Position numbers and translations under genes: made by a program
The notes under the pieces: generated by a model
What the model was told of the DNA's origin: nothing
What the model saw: only the letters and a program-made list of their open reading frames with translations
Database searches by the model: none
Shown here: piece by piece, positions 21,283-28,144 of the stretch
Layout: each line of letters begins with the position of its first letter
Position numbering within the stretch: the first letter of the stretch is position 1
Source: a virus
Reading direction: 5' to 3' (one strand)
DNA length: 28,144 nt
IMG/VR virus record: IMGVR_UViG_3300022752_004854
Span: 1-28,144 of that record

Positions 21283-22338
21283 TTAGAATTTATAACGAAT
21301 TGAGCCTATGATTTGACTGCCGTAATCTGTGTGTGTGCCTGTGTATACGGAAGTTTTTTCTTTATCGTGCAGATACAAACCAAACTCCAATCCCTTCCTT
21401 TTGTCAGGTCTTTTATCTTGATCATCCTGTGTCATTATTTGATAAACGAGCCCATAGTAATTGCCTGTGTAACCTAGGTCGTCGTGCTCGGTTCTGTGTG
21501 CTGTGAGATAAAGATTATCATTAACACTGTAAAGTCCACCTATATCAAATCTTTTTTTACCTGACAATCCTGTGTCTTTGTCGTCCCATAATTCAATTCC
21601 CCATATGGCTGGAATGCCCCAACGATGCAGTGCTCCTCCAATAGAGAGACCTTCTTGGTGTTTGCTGGTTGTGTAGTATCCTGCTGTTGCTGGAGAATCA
21701 ATTCTCATATAAGATATATCAAACAATCCCAACACTCCCACAGTGGCAGATGAGTAATAGGTATTGGTTAGATTGTCAAATCCTAACACCACACCATATG
21801 GCATGTCTTTCTTTAAACGATAGGAATCAAATTCAAACTCGTTGTCCCATTGGAATCCGCCAATTGCCAGCACTGCTTTTTCTCCATGATCTATTCTGCT
21901 GTTGGGCTGAGTGATAATGATGGGTGCTCCAATTTTGGGAGTCTTTGCAAATCCTAATCTCTGAGCATCTGTTTCTCCCAGATACAATCTATAATAATCG
22001 TTGCCCAATCCTATCTGTTTATTAACCAGTGAGTTGTCTTTGGTATGGTCGGCATCGTAATATGAGTCGTATAGGCTCGATGCTCCAATCCAATTCACAT
22101 AAGGATTGTTTAAGGTTTGTTGTATGCCAATCTGTATTTCTGCTCGAGAATCAAAACCGTTGTCATAGGTTCTGTCATCATAGTAGGCCTCGATATTGCC
22201 GTGAATGAATAGTCCTCTAGGCAAATCAATTTTGTTAGATTCTAAGTTTTGAATTCTTTTTTCTAGGTCTGCTATTTTCTTCTCATCAGCTGAAGCCATC
22301 GCAGACAACAACAACATTACCAATATTATTTTTTTCAT
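21283..22338 (-). CDS. Second outer-membrane porin-like beta-barrel, 351 aa
   Basis: The signal peptide is MKKIILVMLLLSAMASA, with cleavage likely after ASA; the longer frame from 22392 is rejected because it would put 18 extra residues before the signal. The mature N-terminus holds a short coiled coil (EKKIADLEKRIQNLES), as in trimeric porins with periplasmic coils, then alternating aromatic-polar strands (GNIEAYYDDRTYD, AEIQIGIQQ) and a final strand SIRYKF with the C-terminal Phe used by BAM. Different from the porin at 8343. It starts 7 bp after the bilin-reductase stop, so it is the distal gene of that operon. A pore or binding barrel in the host outer membrane is the likely role. Confidence 0.78.
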   Translation of the reverse strand: MKKIILVMLLLSAMASADEKKIADLEKRIQNLESNKIDLPRGLFIHGNIEAYYDDRTYDNGFDSRAEIQIGIQQTLNNPYVNWIGASSLYDSYYDADHTKDNSLVNKQIGLGNDYYRLYLGETDAQRLGFAKTPKIGAPIIITQPNSRIDHGEKAVLAIGGFQWDNEFEFDSYRLKKDMPYGVVLGFDNLTNTYYSSATVGVLGLFDISYMRIDSPATAGYYTTSKHQEGLSIGGALHRWGIPAIWGIELWDDKDTGLSGKKRFDIGGLYSVNDNLYLTAHRTEHDDLGYTGNYYGLVYQIMTQDDQDKRPDKRKGLEFGLYLHDKEKTSVYTGTHTDYGSQIIGSIRYKF

Positions 22339-22345
22339 TAATGTA

Positions 22346-23029
22346 TTATACTTTAGGAAATAGATTATCCGCAAGGAATACTTTGACATCATCTTCTGGT
22401 AATCCCAAAGACAGCATGGCTCGAGGCACGTGTGGATTTAGTTGCTGTTGCTCACAATAATAATTCTGTCCTTGTTTTATTTCTTCCAATCGATCGTCTC
22501 CGTTGTAATTTGGTAATTGTTCTAGGTAGTATTTTAAAGTATATTCTGCCATACCACAGATCTGATCCAACTCTTTTTCTTCTTGTATATTGCCTGCTGC
22601 TATCATACCATCGCTGAATATGTTTTTGGCCCACTGGGGCAATTCTCTTTCTTTATTAGGTTTATAAGATTTGGTATTGTCGATAAACCATTGAGTCAGA
22701 GGATGACCTTTTCTTTTCAATGAAGATATATCGTGAAATGCTCCTGTTACTTTATTTTGTCCTGACACAATATCAAACCCATAGATCGGTCCACTGTTAT
22801 GCAACACAGGAAACATGCACACGTGTATGATCCATAGTTTTTTACTTTCTCTAGCATCTACCACTTCCACATGAGCTCTCCTCAAACTATCGCTTCTCCA
22901 AGTACGATTAGTCCAACCATATTTGGTATTATTAAATCTTTCCATGCTGGGTTCGTGATATTCTTCGCAATTTTGATTTAAAATATTAACAATATTATCT
23001 TTACACTGTATAAGTTTTTTCCAAATCAT
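22346..23029 (-). CDS. Ferredoxin-dependent bilin reductase (PcyA/PcyX-like), 227 aa
   Basis: Reduces biliverdin IX-alpha to a phycobilin with electrons from ferredoxin. Landmarks of the family follow the order in Synechocystis PcyA: RRAHVEV with Glu55 (equivalent to E76), WIIHVCMFP with His69 (H88), YGFDIVSG with Asp86 (D105), then LPQWAKNIFS, and QGQNYYCEQQQLN near the C-terminus. All three PcyA proton-transfer residues are kept, whereas PebS has Asn in place of the His. PcyX, known from oceanic virus metagenomes, is a PcyA relative making phycoerythrobilin; motif reading cannot tell the product. Heads an operon with the porin at 21283; a late-like TATAAGTA lies at 23039-23046. Confidence 0.88.
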   Translation of the reverse strand: MIWKKLIQCKDNIVNILNQNCEEYHEPSMERFNNTKYGWTNRTWRSDSLRRAHVEVVDARESKKLWIIHVCMFPVLHNSGPIYGFDIVSGQNKVTGAFHDISSLKRKGHPLTQWFIDNTKSYKPNKERELPQWAKNIFSDGMIAAGNIQEEKELDQICGMAEYTLKYYLEQLPNYNGDDRLEEIKQGQNYYCEQQQLNPHVPRAMLSLGLPEDDVKVFLADNLFPKV

Positions 23030-23093
23030 GATTTAAAATACTTATATGAAAAAATTTTATGATAAAAATTCAAAAGACTAAGTATCATTAAAT

Positions 23094-23101
23094 TATAAAC
23101 A
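23094..23101 (+). promoter_or_regulatory. Late-type promoter box TATAAACA
   Basis: One mismatch from TATAAATA, 17 nt before the MFS ATG, in an 89-bp AT-rich divergent region that shows no other clear element. Confidence 0.35.
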
Positions 23102-23118
23102 AACAAATTTTATATATT

Positions 23119-24381
23119 ATGATCAAAGATAAAAATATTATCCGAGTGTCTTTAGCCAGTGGATTTGGTACTCTATTTGAGTGGTATGATTTTTTAATCT
23201 ATGCTGTGGCTACCGGTTTGGTTTTTAAACATCTATTCTTTCCTGCTACCGATCCTGCTATAGCAATATTGCTGTCCATGTTAACCTTTGGTGTGGGCTA
23301 TGTGGTTCGACCACTTGGTGGTATAATTTTTGGTTATTTTGGAGATAGAGTGGGTCGCAAATCCATGCTGATGCTCACACTCATCCTCATGGGTATCAGT
23401 ACATTTGCTATTGGTTTGTTGCCTACTTACAACGAAGTGGGTGTATGGGCACCCATCATGTTGGTTGCTCTACGTATCTTGCAAGGTTTAAGTTTTGGTG
23501 GTGAGTGGGCTGGTGGCAGTATTATGATTTTAGAGCATGCTCCTTCGAAACATCGAGGATTATTTGCCAGTCTAGTTCAAATGGGATATCCAATTGGATT
23601 TCTTTTAGCTTCTGGAGTATTTTTATTAACTATAAAATTGTCTGGAGATCAATTTTTAGAATGGGCGTGGAGAGTACCATTTTTGCTTTCTATTGTATTA
23701 GTCGTAATTGGTGTTATTATTCGATCTCGTATTGCAGAAACACCAGTTTTCCAACAACTACAAGAAAAGAAAAAACTATTACGAGTACCTTTCATGCATG
23801 TTTTTAAACATGAGAAAAAACCTTTGTTTTTAGGAATTGGTATCAAAACATCTGAGATTGCTTGGGGTTATCTGCCATCGGTGTTCTTTCCTCTTTGGGC
23901 TGTAAACAATCTTGGAGTAACTCGAGGCGATGTAATGGATTATATATTCATTGCTATGTTTATATCTATTATTGCAATACCTGCGACAGCATATCTTTCT
24001 GATCGCATAGGTAGAAGAAAAATTTTCTTATACACAGCGGCCGCAATGACCTTACTTGCTATACCTATATGGTATTCTATGCAGGCAGGACAGTTTGGTT
24101 TGCCTGTGGTTATAGGATTAGTTGCAGGAGCCATAATGTTATCTCCTCTCGCAGCTCTATTGCCTGAGTCTTTTTCAGCAGCTAGTCGCTACTCGGGTGC
24201 AAGTTTGGCTAATCAAATTGCAGCAGCTTTAGGCGGGGGTGTGGTGCCTGCTGTGGCAAGTTGGATTGCTATTTCAACAGGTAGTCTAGTAGGAGTAGGC
24301 ATATTAATGGCTGTGTTAAGTTTAATTACATTTTTATGTGCTGCTATGAGCTCAGAAACTCGAGATAAATCGTTAATATAA
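23119..24381 (+). CDS. MFS transporter, metabolite:H+ symporter (MHS) family, 420 aa
   Basis: A full-length 12-helix inner-membrane transporter. The MHS signature is plain: SGFGTLFEWYDFLIYA in helix 1, FGVGYVVRPLGG and FGYFGDRVGRK between helices 2 and 3, RILQGLSFGGEWAGG in helix 4 and LSDRIGRRK between helices 8 and 9. Relatives such as ProP, KgtP and ShiA import osmolytes, organic acids or shikimate with protons. Substrate not predictable here. All motifs are intact, so it is probably functional. It lies between the bilin reductase and heme oxygenase on the opposite strand, ending 4 bp from the heme oxygenase stop. Confidence 0.9.
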   Translation: MIKDKNIIRVSLASGFGTLFEWYDFLIYAVATGLVFKHLFFPATDPAIAILLSMLTFGVGYVVRPLGGIIFGYFGDRVGRKSMLMLTLILMGISTFAIGLLPTYNEVGVWAPIMLVALRILQGLSFGGEWAGGSIMILEHAPSKHRGLFASLVQMGYPIGFLLASGVFLLTIKLSGDQFLEWAWRVPFLLSIVLVVIGVIIRSRIAETPVFQQLQEKKKLLRVPFMHVFKHEKKPLFLGIGIKTSEIAWGYLPSVFFPLWAVNNLGVTRGDVMDYIFIAMFISIIAIPATAYLSDRIGRRKIFLYTAAAMTLLAIPIWYSMQAGQFGLPVVIGLVAGAIMLSPLAALLPESFSAASRYSGASLANQIAAALGGGVVPAVASWIAISTGSLVGVGILMAVLSLITFLCAAMSSETRDKSLI

Positions 24382-24385
24382 AAAA

Positions 24386-24955
24386 TTAATAATTTTTTTC
24401 TAAAAGATACATTTCTTTGAATAATTCTGTAGCATATTCGAAACAAATTTTTGCTTCAGCAACTACATCATCGGTATCTGTTTTCATGTAACTGTTAATT
24501 GTTTCTCTAATTACTTGTATTAATTCTTTAGTATTATCAAAATCTAAATAGGTATTAGCGCCAGGTGTTCTTGTTTTTATCATTTGCCCTCCATAGAGAT
24601 CTCCTAGATATCTTACGTATACATGAGCAAACAATTTTGCTGGTTCTCTCCTGATATTATCGATGTGTTCTACATATCTTTTTGTGCTGTTTGTTATCTC
24701 TGGTTGAGGGGTTATACGCACCCAAAGATCTTGACAATCATATGCTAATTTTTCTGCTCTTGCTATATTGGGTAGACGATCTAATAATCCTTGATACTGT
24801 GACCATTTTTCTAGAGCACCATAACAGTGTGATAGATTATAAAGAAATGTGGCATATAGTCTTGGGTGTATTTCTCCAGACATTAATATTTTTACAAACT
24901 CTTGTTGCTCGGCTCGGCGATGCTGTTCTTTAGTTGCTTCTCTTATGTCTATCAT
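24386..24955 (-). CDS. Heme oxygenase, 189 aa
   Basis: Opens the heme ring to biliverdin IX-alpha, CO and Fe(II) using ferredoxin electrons and O2. The proximal heme ligand is His12 in TKEQHRRAEQ, and the distal-helix signature YLGDLYGGQM (116-125) has the Gly residues over the heme. Length fits phage and bacterial HO1. The frame reaches 24976, but ATG 24955 overlaps the preceding stop (ATGA) and aligns with the usual N-terminus. It supplies the substrate for the bilin reductase at 22346, though the two genes lie in separate minus-strand units split by the MFS gene. Confidence 0.92.
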   Translation of the reverse strand: MIDIREATKEQHRRAEQQEFVKILMSGEIHPRLYATFLYNLSHCYGALEKWSQYQGLLDRLPNIARAEKLAYDCQDLWVRITPQPEITNSTKRYVEHIDNIRREPAKLFAHVYVRYLGDLYGGQMIKTRTPGANTYLDFDNTKELIQVIRETINSYMKTDTDDVVAEAKICFEYATELFKEMYLLEKNY

Positions 24956-25422
24956 ATATTCTTTTCGTATATCCAACCCATGCCTTGTGTTTCTGTTTCA
25001 AATATCCACTGGTATACCGGCCAAGTAAATTCTAAATACCATTCACCATTAAAACCTAAGTAGTTAGAATTAATTATAGGATCCACCGATAGATTGTTTT
25101 CTTTTGCATATTGATAGTAACCTTTTGTATATGTTGGAGAATATTTGCTCTGTAACATGAAACTGGAATAATGAAATCCTTCTACCCCGATACTTTTAAC
25201 TATTATGGCTTTGTCTTTGTCTCCTATAGTATCTCGTTCAGTTTTATTAAGAAAAAATACACTTAATCGATTGGTGTCTTTTGCTGGCAAAGCCCAATTA
25301 AATTTTTTAATCTCTCCTAGATAATCTTCGAATAAAATCGATTGATTAAATTCTATTTTAATTTTAGGTTTCTCTGCCCAAAATTTTGGTTCTAATTCTA
25401 GTGTTAGTTTAACATCACGCAT
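24952..25422 (-). CDS. Hypothetical beta-rich protein coupled to radical SAM and heme oxygenase, 156 aa
   Basis: No sure family. Alternating strands (VKLTLELEP, PKIKIEFNQSILF), a central HYSSFM segment and a W/Y-rich C-terminal part (GEWYLEFTWPVYQWIF) suggest a beta-sandwich, perhaps a carbohydrate-binding-like module. Upstream ATGs at 25461 and 25443 exist, but ATG 25422 has AAGGA about 9 nt before it and the shortest overlap with the radical SAM gene (8 bp). Its stop overlaps the heme oxygenase start. The tight coupling suggests joint expression of radical SAM, this protein and heme oxygenase. Confidence 0.65.
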   Translation of the reverse strand: MRDVKLTLELEPKFWAEKPKIKIEFNQSILFEDYLGEIKKFNWALPAKDTNRLSVFFLNKTERDTIGDKDKAIIVKSIGVEGFHYSSFMLQSKYSPTYTKGYYQYAKENNLSVDPIINSNYLGFNGEWYLEFTWPVYQWIFETETQGMGWIYEKNI

Positions 25423-26743
25423 TGGTGTATCCTTCGTACCCATATGCTGATAAAAATTCATATAGTTCTGTAGAGTAATCTTTTAGATTTATTTTTTTAA
25501 ATTTGTCCCATTGATTTAATTTTTCTGCACAAGTTTTTCTTAATTGCTCTGCATCTATAGGTGCTGGTACTTTTGCTAATCCAATAATAGATTCACATTC
25601 GTTTCTTATACTAATGTCTATTTTATGAGGATCTTTTTGATTATTAAATTCTTTATTTTTTGTTTTGGGTAATGTGTCGAGTACTGCAGATACTTCGTTT
25701 ATTATTTTTTGTTTAAGATTGTTTGGTAGTAGTTTGGCCTGCTGCCACAACGGATTAACCAATATACTATTATCTATAGGTATGCCCAACTCATAACACC
25801 ATTTAATTAAATTTGCATAAGTTGGTAGGCTTAATATGCTTGGTACAGTTCTTATGGCTAGAGACATATTATCTGGTTTTTCTTTTTTTAACTTTTTTAT
25901 ATTGGACATTACATTTTTTATTTTTCCTTTTTGTCTAATATAATCTCCAATTGGTTCTACGCTCTCTATGCTGATACCTATTTCGGTTCTTTTAAATTTT
26001 GTTAGTCTATCAAAATATTTTGTATAATCTACACTACCATTAATTGTAAAACTAAAGTTAATATTCTTTGCCATATCTTTTTCTACCAAATAGTTTAAAA
26101 GAAAATCAAATTTAGGTATGAATGCTACTTCGCCTCCTATTATGTGAATTACTCGAATAGAATCTGGGTGTCTTTCTAGGTACCCTATAAAGTTTGCCCA
26201 ACCCGCAGGATCATCTGTCCAATGATTAAAATTAGTATTTGGTTCTATCCATCCGAGCTCTTGCCATTCTTTTTGTAATGGTGTACTAAACCATGGATTA
26301 CACATTCTGCAAGCAAAATTGCAAGTGTCTCCTATATTGATATGTAGGCTGTGTACTGTGGTTTCTGTTAGTCCTTGATTATTTTCACTGTATTGAAAAC
26401 GAAATAAATTTGGACTCTGCTGATAGCTTCTTTCAAATGAATCTAAAAATACCAAAGACTTCATATTTTCTTTTCTTCGAGGACTCTCATATCCTAGCTC
26501 GTCTTTGAGCTGACAGGCTCGACACATAGAATCGGGTATCTCTCCTAGTTTTCTCAGTCTCGCTTCTCGCATACGAGGACTATTCCAATACTCTTCAATG
26601 GACATCTTCTTAATGTTCCATAATTGTCCTAAGGGAGTGCCTAGTATCTTATCGTTTTGACAACCACAAAGATCGAAACTGCCATCATGATTGATGTTTA
26701 ACTCAAACCATGGAATGTTACAGAATATTTTGCTATTAGGCAT
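25415..26743 (-). CDS. N-terminal-twitch radical SAM protein, 442 aa
   Basis: The largest of the five radical SAM proteins. Cluster motif C141-C145-C148 (TCNFACRMC); IIGGEVAFIP is the GGE motif. The N-terminal auxiliary Fe-S domain has C8 in FCNIPWFELNI, then C26 and C28 after HDGSFDL, then C74 and C77 (MCRAC), the same order as at 13032 and 14726. The C-terminal 100 residues are extra and unassigned. The ATG is 7 nt after an AATAAATA late-type box embedded in the end of clpP. First gene of a coupled trio with the 156-aa protein and heme oxygenase. Confidence 0.87.
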   Translation of the reverse strand: MPNSKIFCNIPWFELNINHDGSFDLCGCQNDKILGTPLGQLWNIKKMSIEEYWNSPRMREARLRKLGEIPDSMCRACQLKDELGYESPRRKENMKSLVFLDSFERSYQQSPNLFRFQYSENNQGLTETTVHSLHINIGDTCNFACRMCNPWFSTPLQKEWQELGWIEPNTNFNHWTDDPAGWANFIGYLERHPDSIRVIHIIGGEVAFIPKFDFLLNYLVEKDMAKNINFSFTINGSVDYTKYFDRLTKFKRTEIGISIESVEPIGDYIRQKGKIKNVMSNIKKLKKEKPDNMSLAIRTVPSILSLPTYANLIKWCYELGIPIDNSILVNPLWQQAKLLPNNLKQKIINEVSAVLDTLPKTKNKEFNNQKDPHKIDISIRNECESIIGLAKVPAPIDAEQLRKTCAEKLNQWDKFKKINLKDYSTELYEFLSAYGYEGYTNA

Positions 26744-26749
26744 TTTTGC

Positions 26750-27346
26750 CTATTTATTGTCCGCTTCTCTGCTGGTAACAACTTTGTCGGCTAATCCGTA
26801 TGCTACTGCTTGTTCTGCTGTCATGAAATTATCTCTCTCCATATCAGCTTGCAATTTTTCTAATGGCTGGCCTGTGTGTTTTTCATAAACTCGAGTTAAC
26901 TCGTCTTTCCAACGTAACAGTTCGTTAGCTTGTATTTGTACATCTGTGGCTTGACCCGATGCTCCGCCTAGTGGTTGATGTATCATGTGTCGAGCATGTG
27001 GCAGTATCAATCTCTTGCCTTTGGTGCCTGCCGATGCCAACAATGATCCCATGGAACAGGCTTGACCCATAACGATAGTTTGTACATCGCACTGAATATA
27101 TTGCATAGTATCATAGATAGCCATGCCTGCTGTGACCAATCCACCTGGTGAGTTAATGTAAATGGTTATGTCTCTTTCTGGTGCTTGTGATTCGCAGAAT
27201 AATAATTGAGCACAGATAATCGATGCCGAATGCTCTTCGATTGGGCCTTCTAACACAATGATTCTATCTTTTAACAATCGACTGAATATGTCGTAACTGC
27301 GCTCGCCTTTGGATGTTTGTTCTATTACTACTGGTATTAATGGCAT
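26750..27346 (-). CDS. clpP: ClpP-type ATP-dependent protease subunit, 198 aa
   Basis: Serine peptidase that forms two stacked heptamers and degrades proteins fed by Clp ATPases. The whole chain aligns with bacterial ClpP from [16 protein letters not shown] onward. The catalytic triad is Ser98 in GQACSMG, His123 in RHMIHQP and Asp172 in ERDNFM, all intact, and YINSPGG (oxyanion strand) is conserved. It lacks a long propeptide. A host Clp ATPase would be needed since none is seen here. Possible roles are head maturation or remodelling of host proteins. A near-perfect promoter places the transcription start only a few bases before the ATG. Confidence 0.95.
   Translation of the reverse strand: MPLIPVVIEQTSKGERSYDIFSRLLKDRIIVLEGPIEEHSASIICAQLLFCESQAPERDITIYINSPGGLVTAGMAIYDTMQYIQCDVQTIVMGQACSMGSLLASAGTKGKRLILPHARHMIHQPLGGASGQATDVQIQANELLRWKDELTRVYEKHTGQPLEKLQADMERDNFMTAEQAVAYGLADKVVTSREADNK
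26751..26758 (-). promoter_or_regulatory. Late-type promoter box AATAAATA (minus), inside the clpP 3' end
   Basis: 7 nt before the radical SAM ATG at 26743; overlaps the last codons and stop of clpP. Confidence 0.5.
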
Positions 27347-27355
27347 ATAAGAATA

Positions 27356-27384
27356 ATTTTAACACGGTAATACAAAATTGTCAA
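27356..27384 (-). promoter_or_regulatory. Sigma70-type promoter of clpP (minus)
   Basis: Perfect TTGACA (27384-27379), 17-nt spacer, TAAAAT (27361-27356). The ATG begins 9 nt after the -10, leaving a leader of about 3 nt. Confidence 0.78.
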
Positions 27385-27394
27385 TCGTGTAGAA

Positions 27395-28144
27395 TTACCA
27401 ATCTTTTTCGTAAGAACTTAAATGATTTAAAATATAGTCTTGTACGTTTTTATCTTCTAAATATAATCTTTGTGATTGTTGAGTTAATCCAAACATTGTC
27501 ATTGGGGTGGTGTTGCCCCATTGGGAAATTGTTCTTATTTTCTTTTGTTCGCTTGATGGCAGTTTTGTTTTAAAATGAAAATACCAATTATTTTTATCAA
27601 ACTCATGAATATATTTTTTAACACATAATTTTAATGTAAAGCCGGCACCAGAGGGGTCTATTTTTTCTCCTGTGTGATTATTAACCATACTCCATCTTTG
27701 ATAATCATTGTTGTTATACCAATCGAATGTATTTTTTTCTATATCGCTAACACTCATTTTAAAATTATCATCCATATTAAGTTCTACTGCTAAATGAATA
27801 TATTTGAGATTAAAAAGATTCCACCAATAATGATCATATAAACTCTGTATAGGAACATTGCCAGTTTTAATATTTTTTTCTATTTTTGTGTAGTATTGTT
27901 CTCCTAGATTGTTATTTCCGTTTCCGTTGTATTGACTTATAATTAAATCTTTAAAAACACTGTAATGCACAAACGGATCTGTTGCTTTATTCCATTTGTT
28001 ATTAATATTTCTTTTTGATTCTGTACTTAAATTTCTCATATGATAATAAAGATTATAATGTAGATCTAACCAATTTCGTGATCCACACAAAGTATCTCCC
28101 GATCCAGAAGATATAACAGTATATCCGTTTGTAATTGCGTCTTC
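27395..28144 (-). CDS. Hypothetical protein, N-terminus beyond the window
   Basis: The frame stays open to the right edge (an in-frame TTG at 28090 is not needed as a start), so at least 249 residues are visible, ending in SSYEKDW. It is rich in Asn, Tyr and Trp, with motifs such as YDHYWWNLFNLKYIHL and a His/Trp pair in NNNDYQRWSMVNNHTG. A GSGDTLCGSRNW segment near the edge looks like a conserved loop. No family recognised. The gene ends upstream of the clpP promoter. Confidence 0.65.
   Translation of the reverse strand, partial: EDAITNGYTVISSGSGDTLCGSRNWLDLHYNLYYHMRNLSTESKRNINNKWNKATDPFVHYSVFKDLIISQYNGNGNNNLGEQYYTKIEKNIKTGNVPIQSLYDHYWWNLFNLKYIHLAVELNMDDNFKMSVSDIEKNTFDWYNNNDYQRWSMVNNHTGEKIDPSGAGFTLKLCVKKYIHEFDKNNWYFHFKTKLPSSEQKKIRTISQWGNTTPMTMFGLTQQSQRLYLEDKNVQDYILNHLSSYEKDW

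Noticed and set aside
22346-23029. Assignment as cyanophage PebS
   Set aside because: His69 matches PcyA His88, which PebS replaces by Asn; PcyA/PcyX fits better.
1-28144. CRISPR array, insertion sequence or integrase
   Set aside because: No regularly spaced direct repeats, transposase or recombinase motif seen on either strand.
1-28144. Host chromosome fragment or integrated prophage
   Set aside because: T4-type replication genes, late boxes and dense overlaps run alongside the metabolic genes, with no cellular housekeeping operon or attachment sites; a chimeric contig cannot be excluded by reading alone.

Overview
The window reads as part of a large marine T4-like myovirus genome. The evidence is a T4-type replication and recombination block at the left (UvsW helicase, a clamp-loader small subunit candidate, a CHC2/TOPRIM primase and a DnaB-type helicase), dense overlapping genes, two phage-style tRNA genes, and copies of the T4-type late-promoter box (TATAAATA and one-base variants) just upstream of many start codons. 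The DNA is AT-rich. No integrase, ribosomal or housekeeping operon is present. The host is not identifiable, but two outer-membrane porins imply a Gram-negative host, and the first porin resembles the betaproteobacterial trimeric family.

Layout. 2-8058: replication block with small unknown genes, one reverse-strand gene, one probable virion protein, and a very compact protein carrying motifs of the DNA polymerase III alpha palm. 8059-8342: a 284-bp intergenic region with a short hairpin and T run, a well-formed four-way-junction RNA, and a sigma70-type promoter for the porin at 8343. 9513-16445: a biosynthetic-looking island with four radical SAM proteins, a small HxD...H oxygenase-like protein, an SDR, a sulfotransferase-like protein and an SGNH hydrolase. 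16534-18727: a visibly more AT-rich module (cupin/2OG-type oxygenase, small unknown, PP-loop ATPase) whose last gene runs into a tRNA gene. 18690-19442 (minus): FTR1 iron permease followed directly by tRNA-Thr and tRNA-Ala. 19531-21260: lipoprotein, methyltransferase, MIP18/SufT-like protein and micro membrane proteins. 21283-26743: a second porin, a ferredoxin-dependent bilin reductase, an MHS-type MFS transporter, heme oxygenase, a small unknown protein and a fifth radical SAM protein. 26750-28144: ClpP and a truncated unknown gene.

How it fits together (inference). The accessory part is centred on iron. Heme oxygenase opens heme and releases iron, FTR1 could import iron, a SufT-like protein could support Fe-S assembly, and the five Fe-S radical SAM enzymes and two putative Fe(II) oxygenases would consume it. 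Heme oxygenase plus the bilin reductase form a complete route from heme to a phycobilin, as known from marine phages (PebS, PcyA, PcyX), but no photosynthesis gene is visible here. The radical SAM/SDR/sulfotransferase/SGNH/oxygenase set suggests synthesis or decoration of an unknown molecule (surface glycan, virion protein or peptide).

Two promoter classes are visible: a few near-consensus sigma70 promoters (porin, 9513 operon, the 20520/20583 divergent pair, clpP) and many late-type boxes. Several boxes lie so close to the ATG that the transcripts would be leaderless or nearly so.
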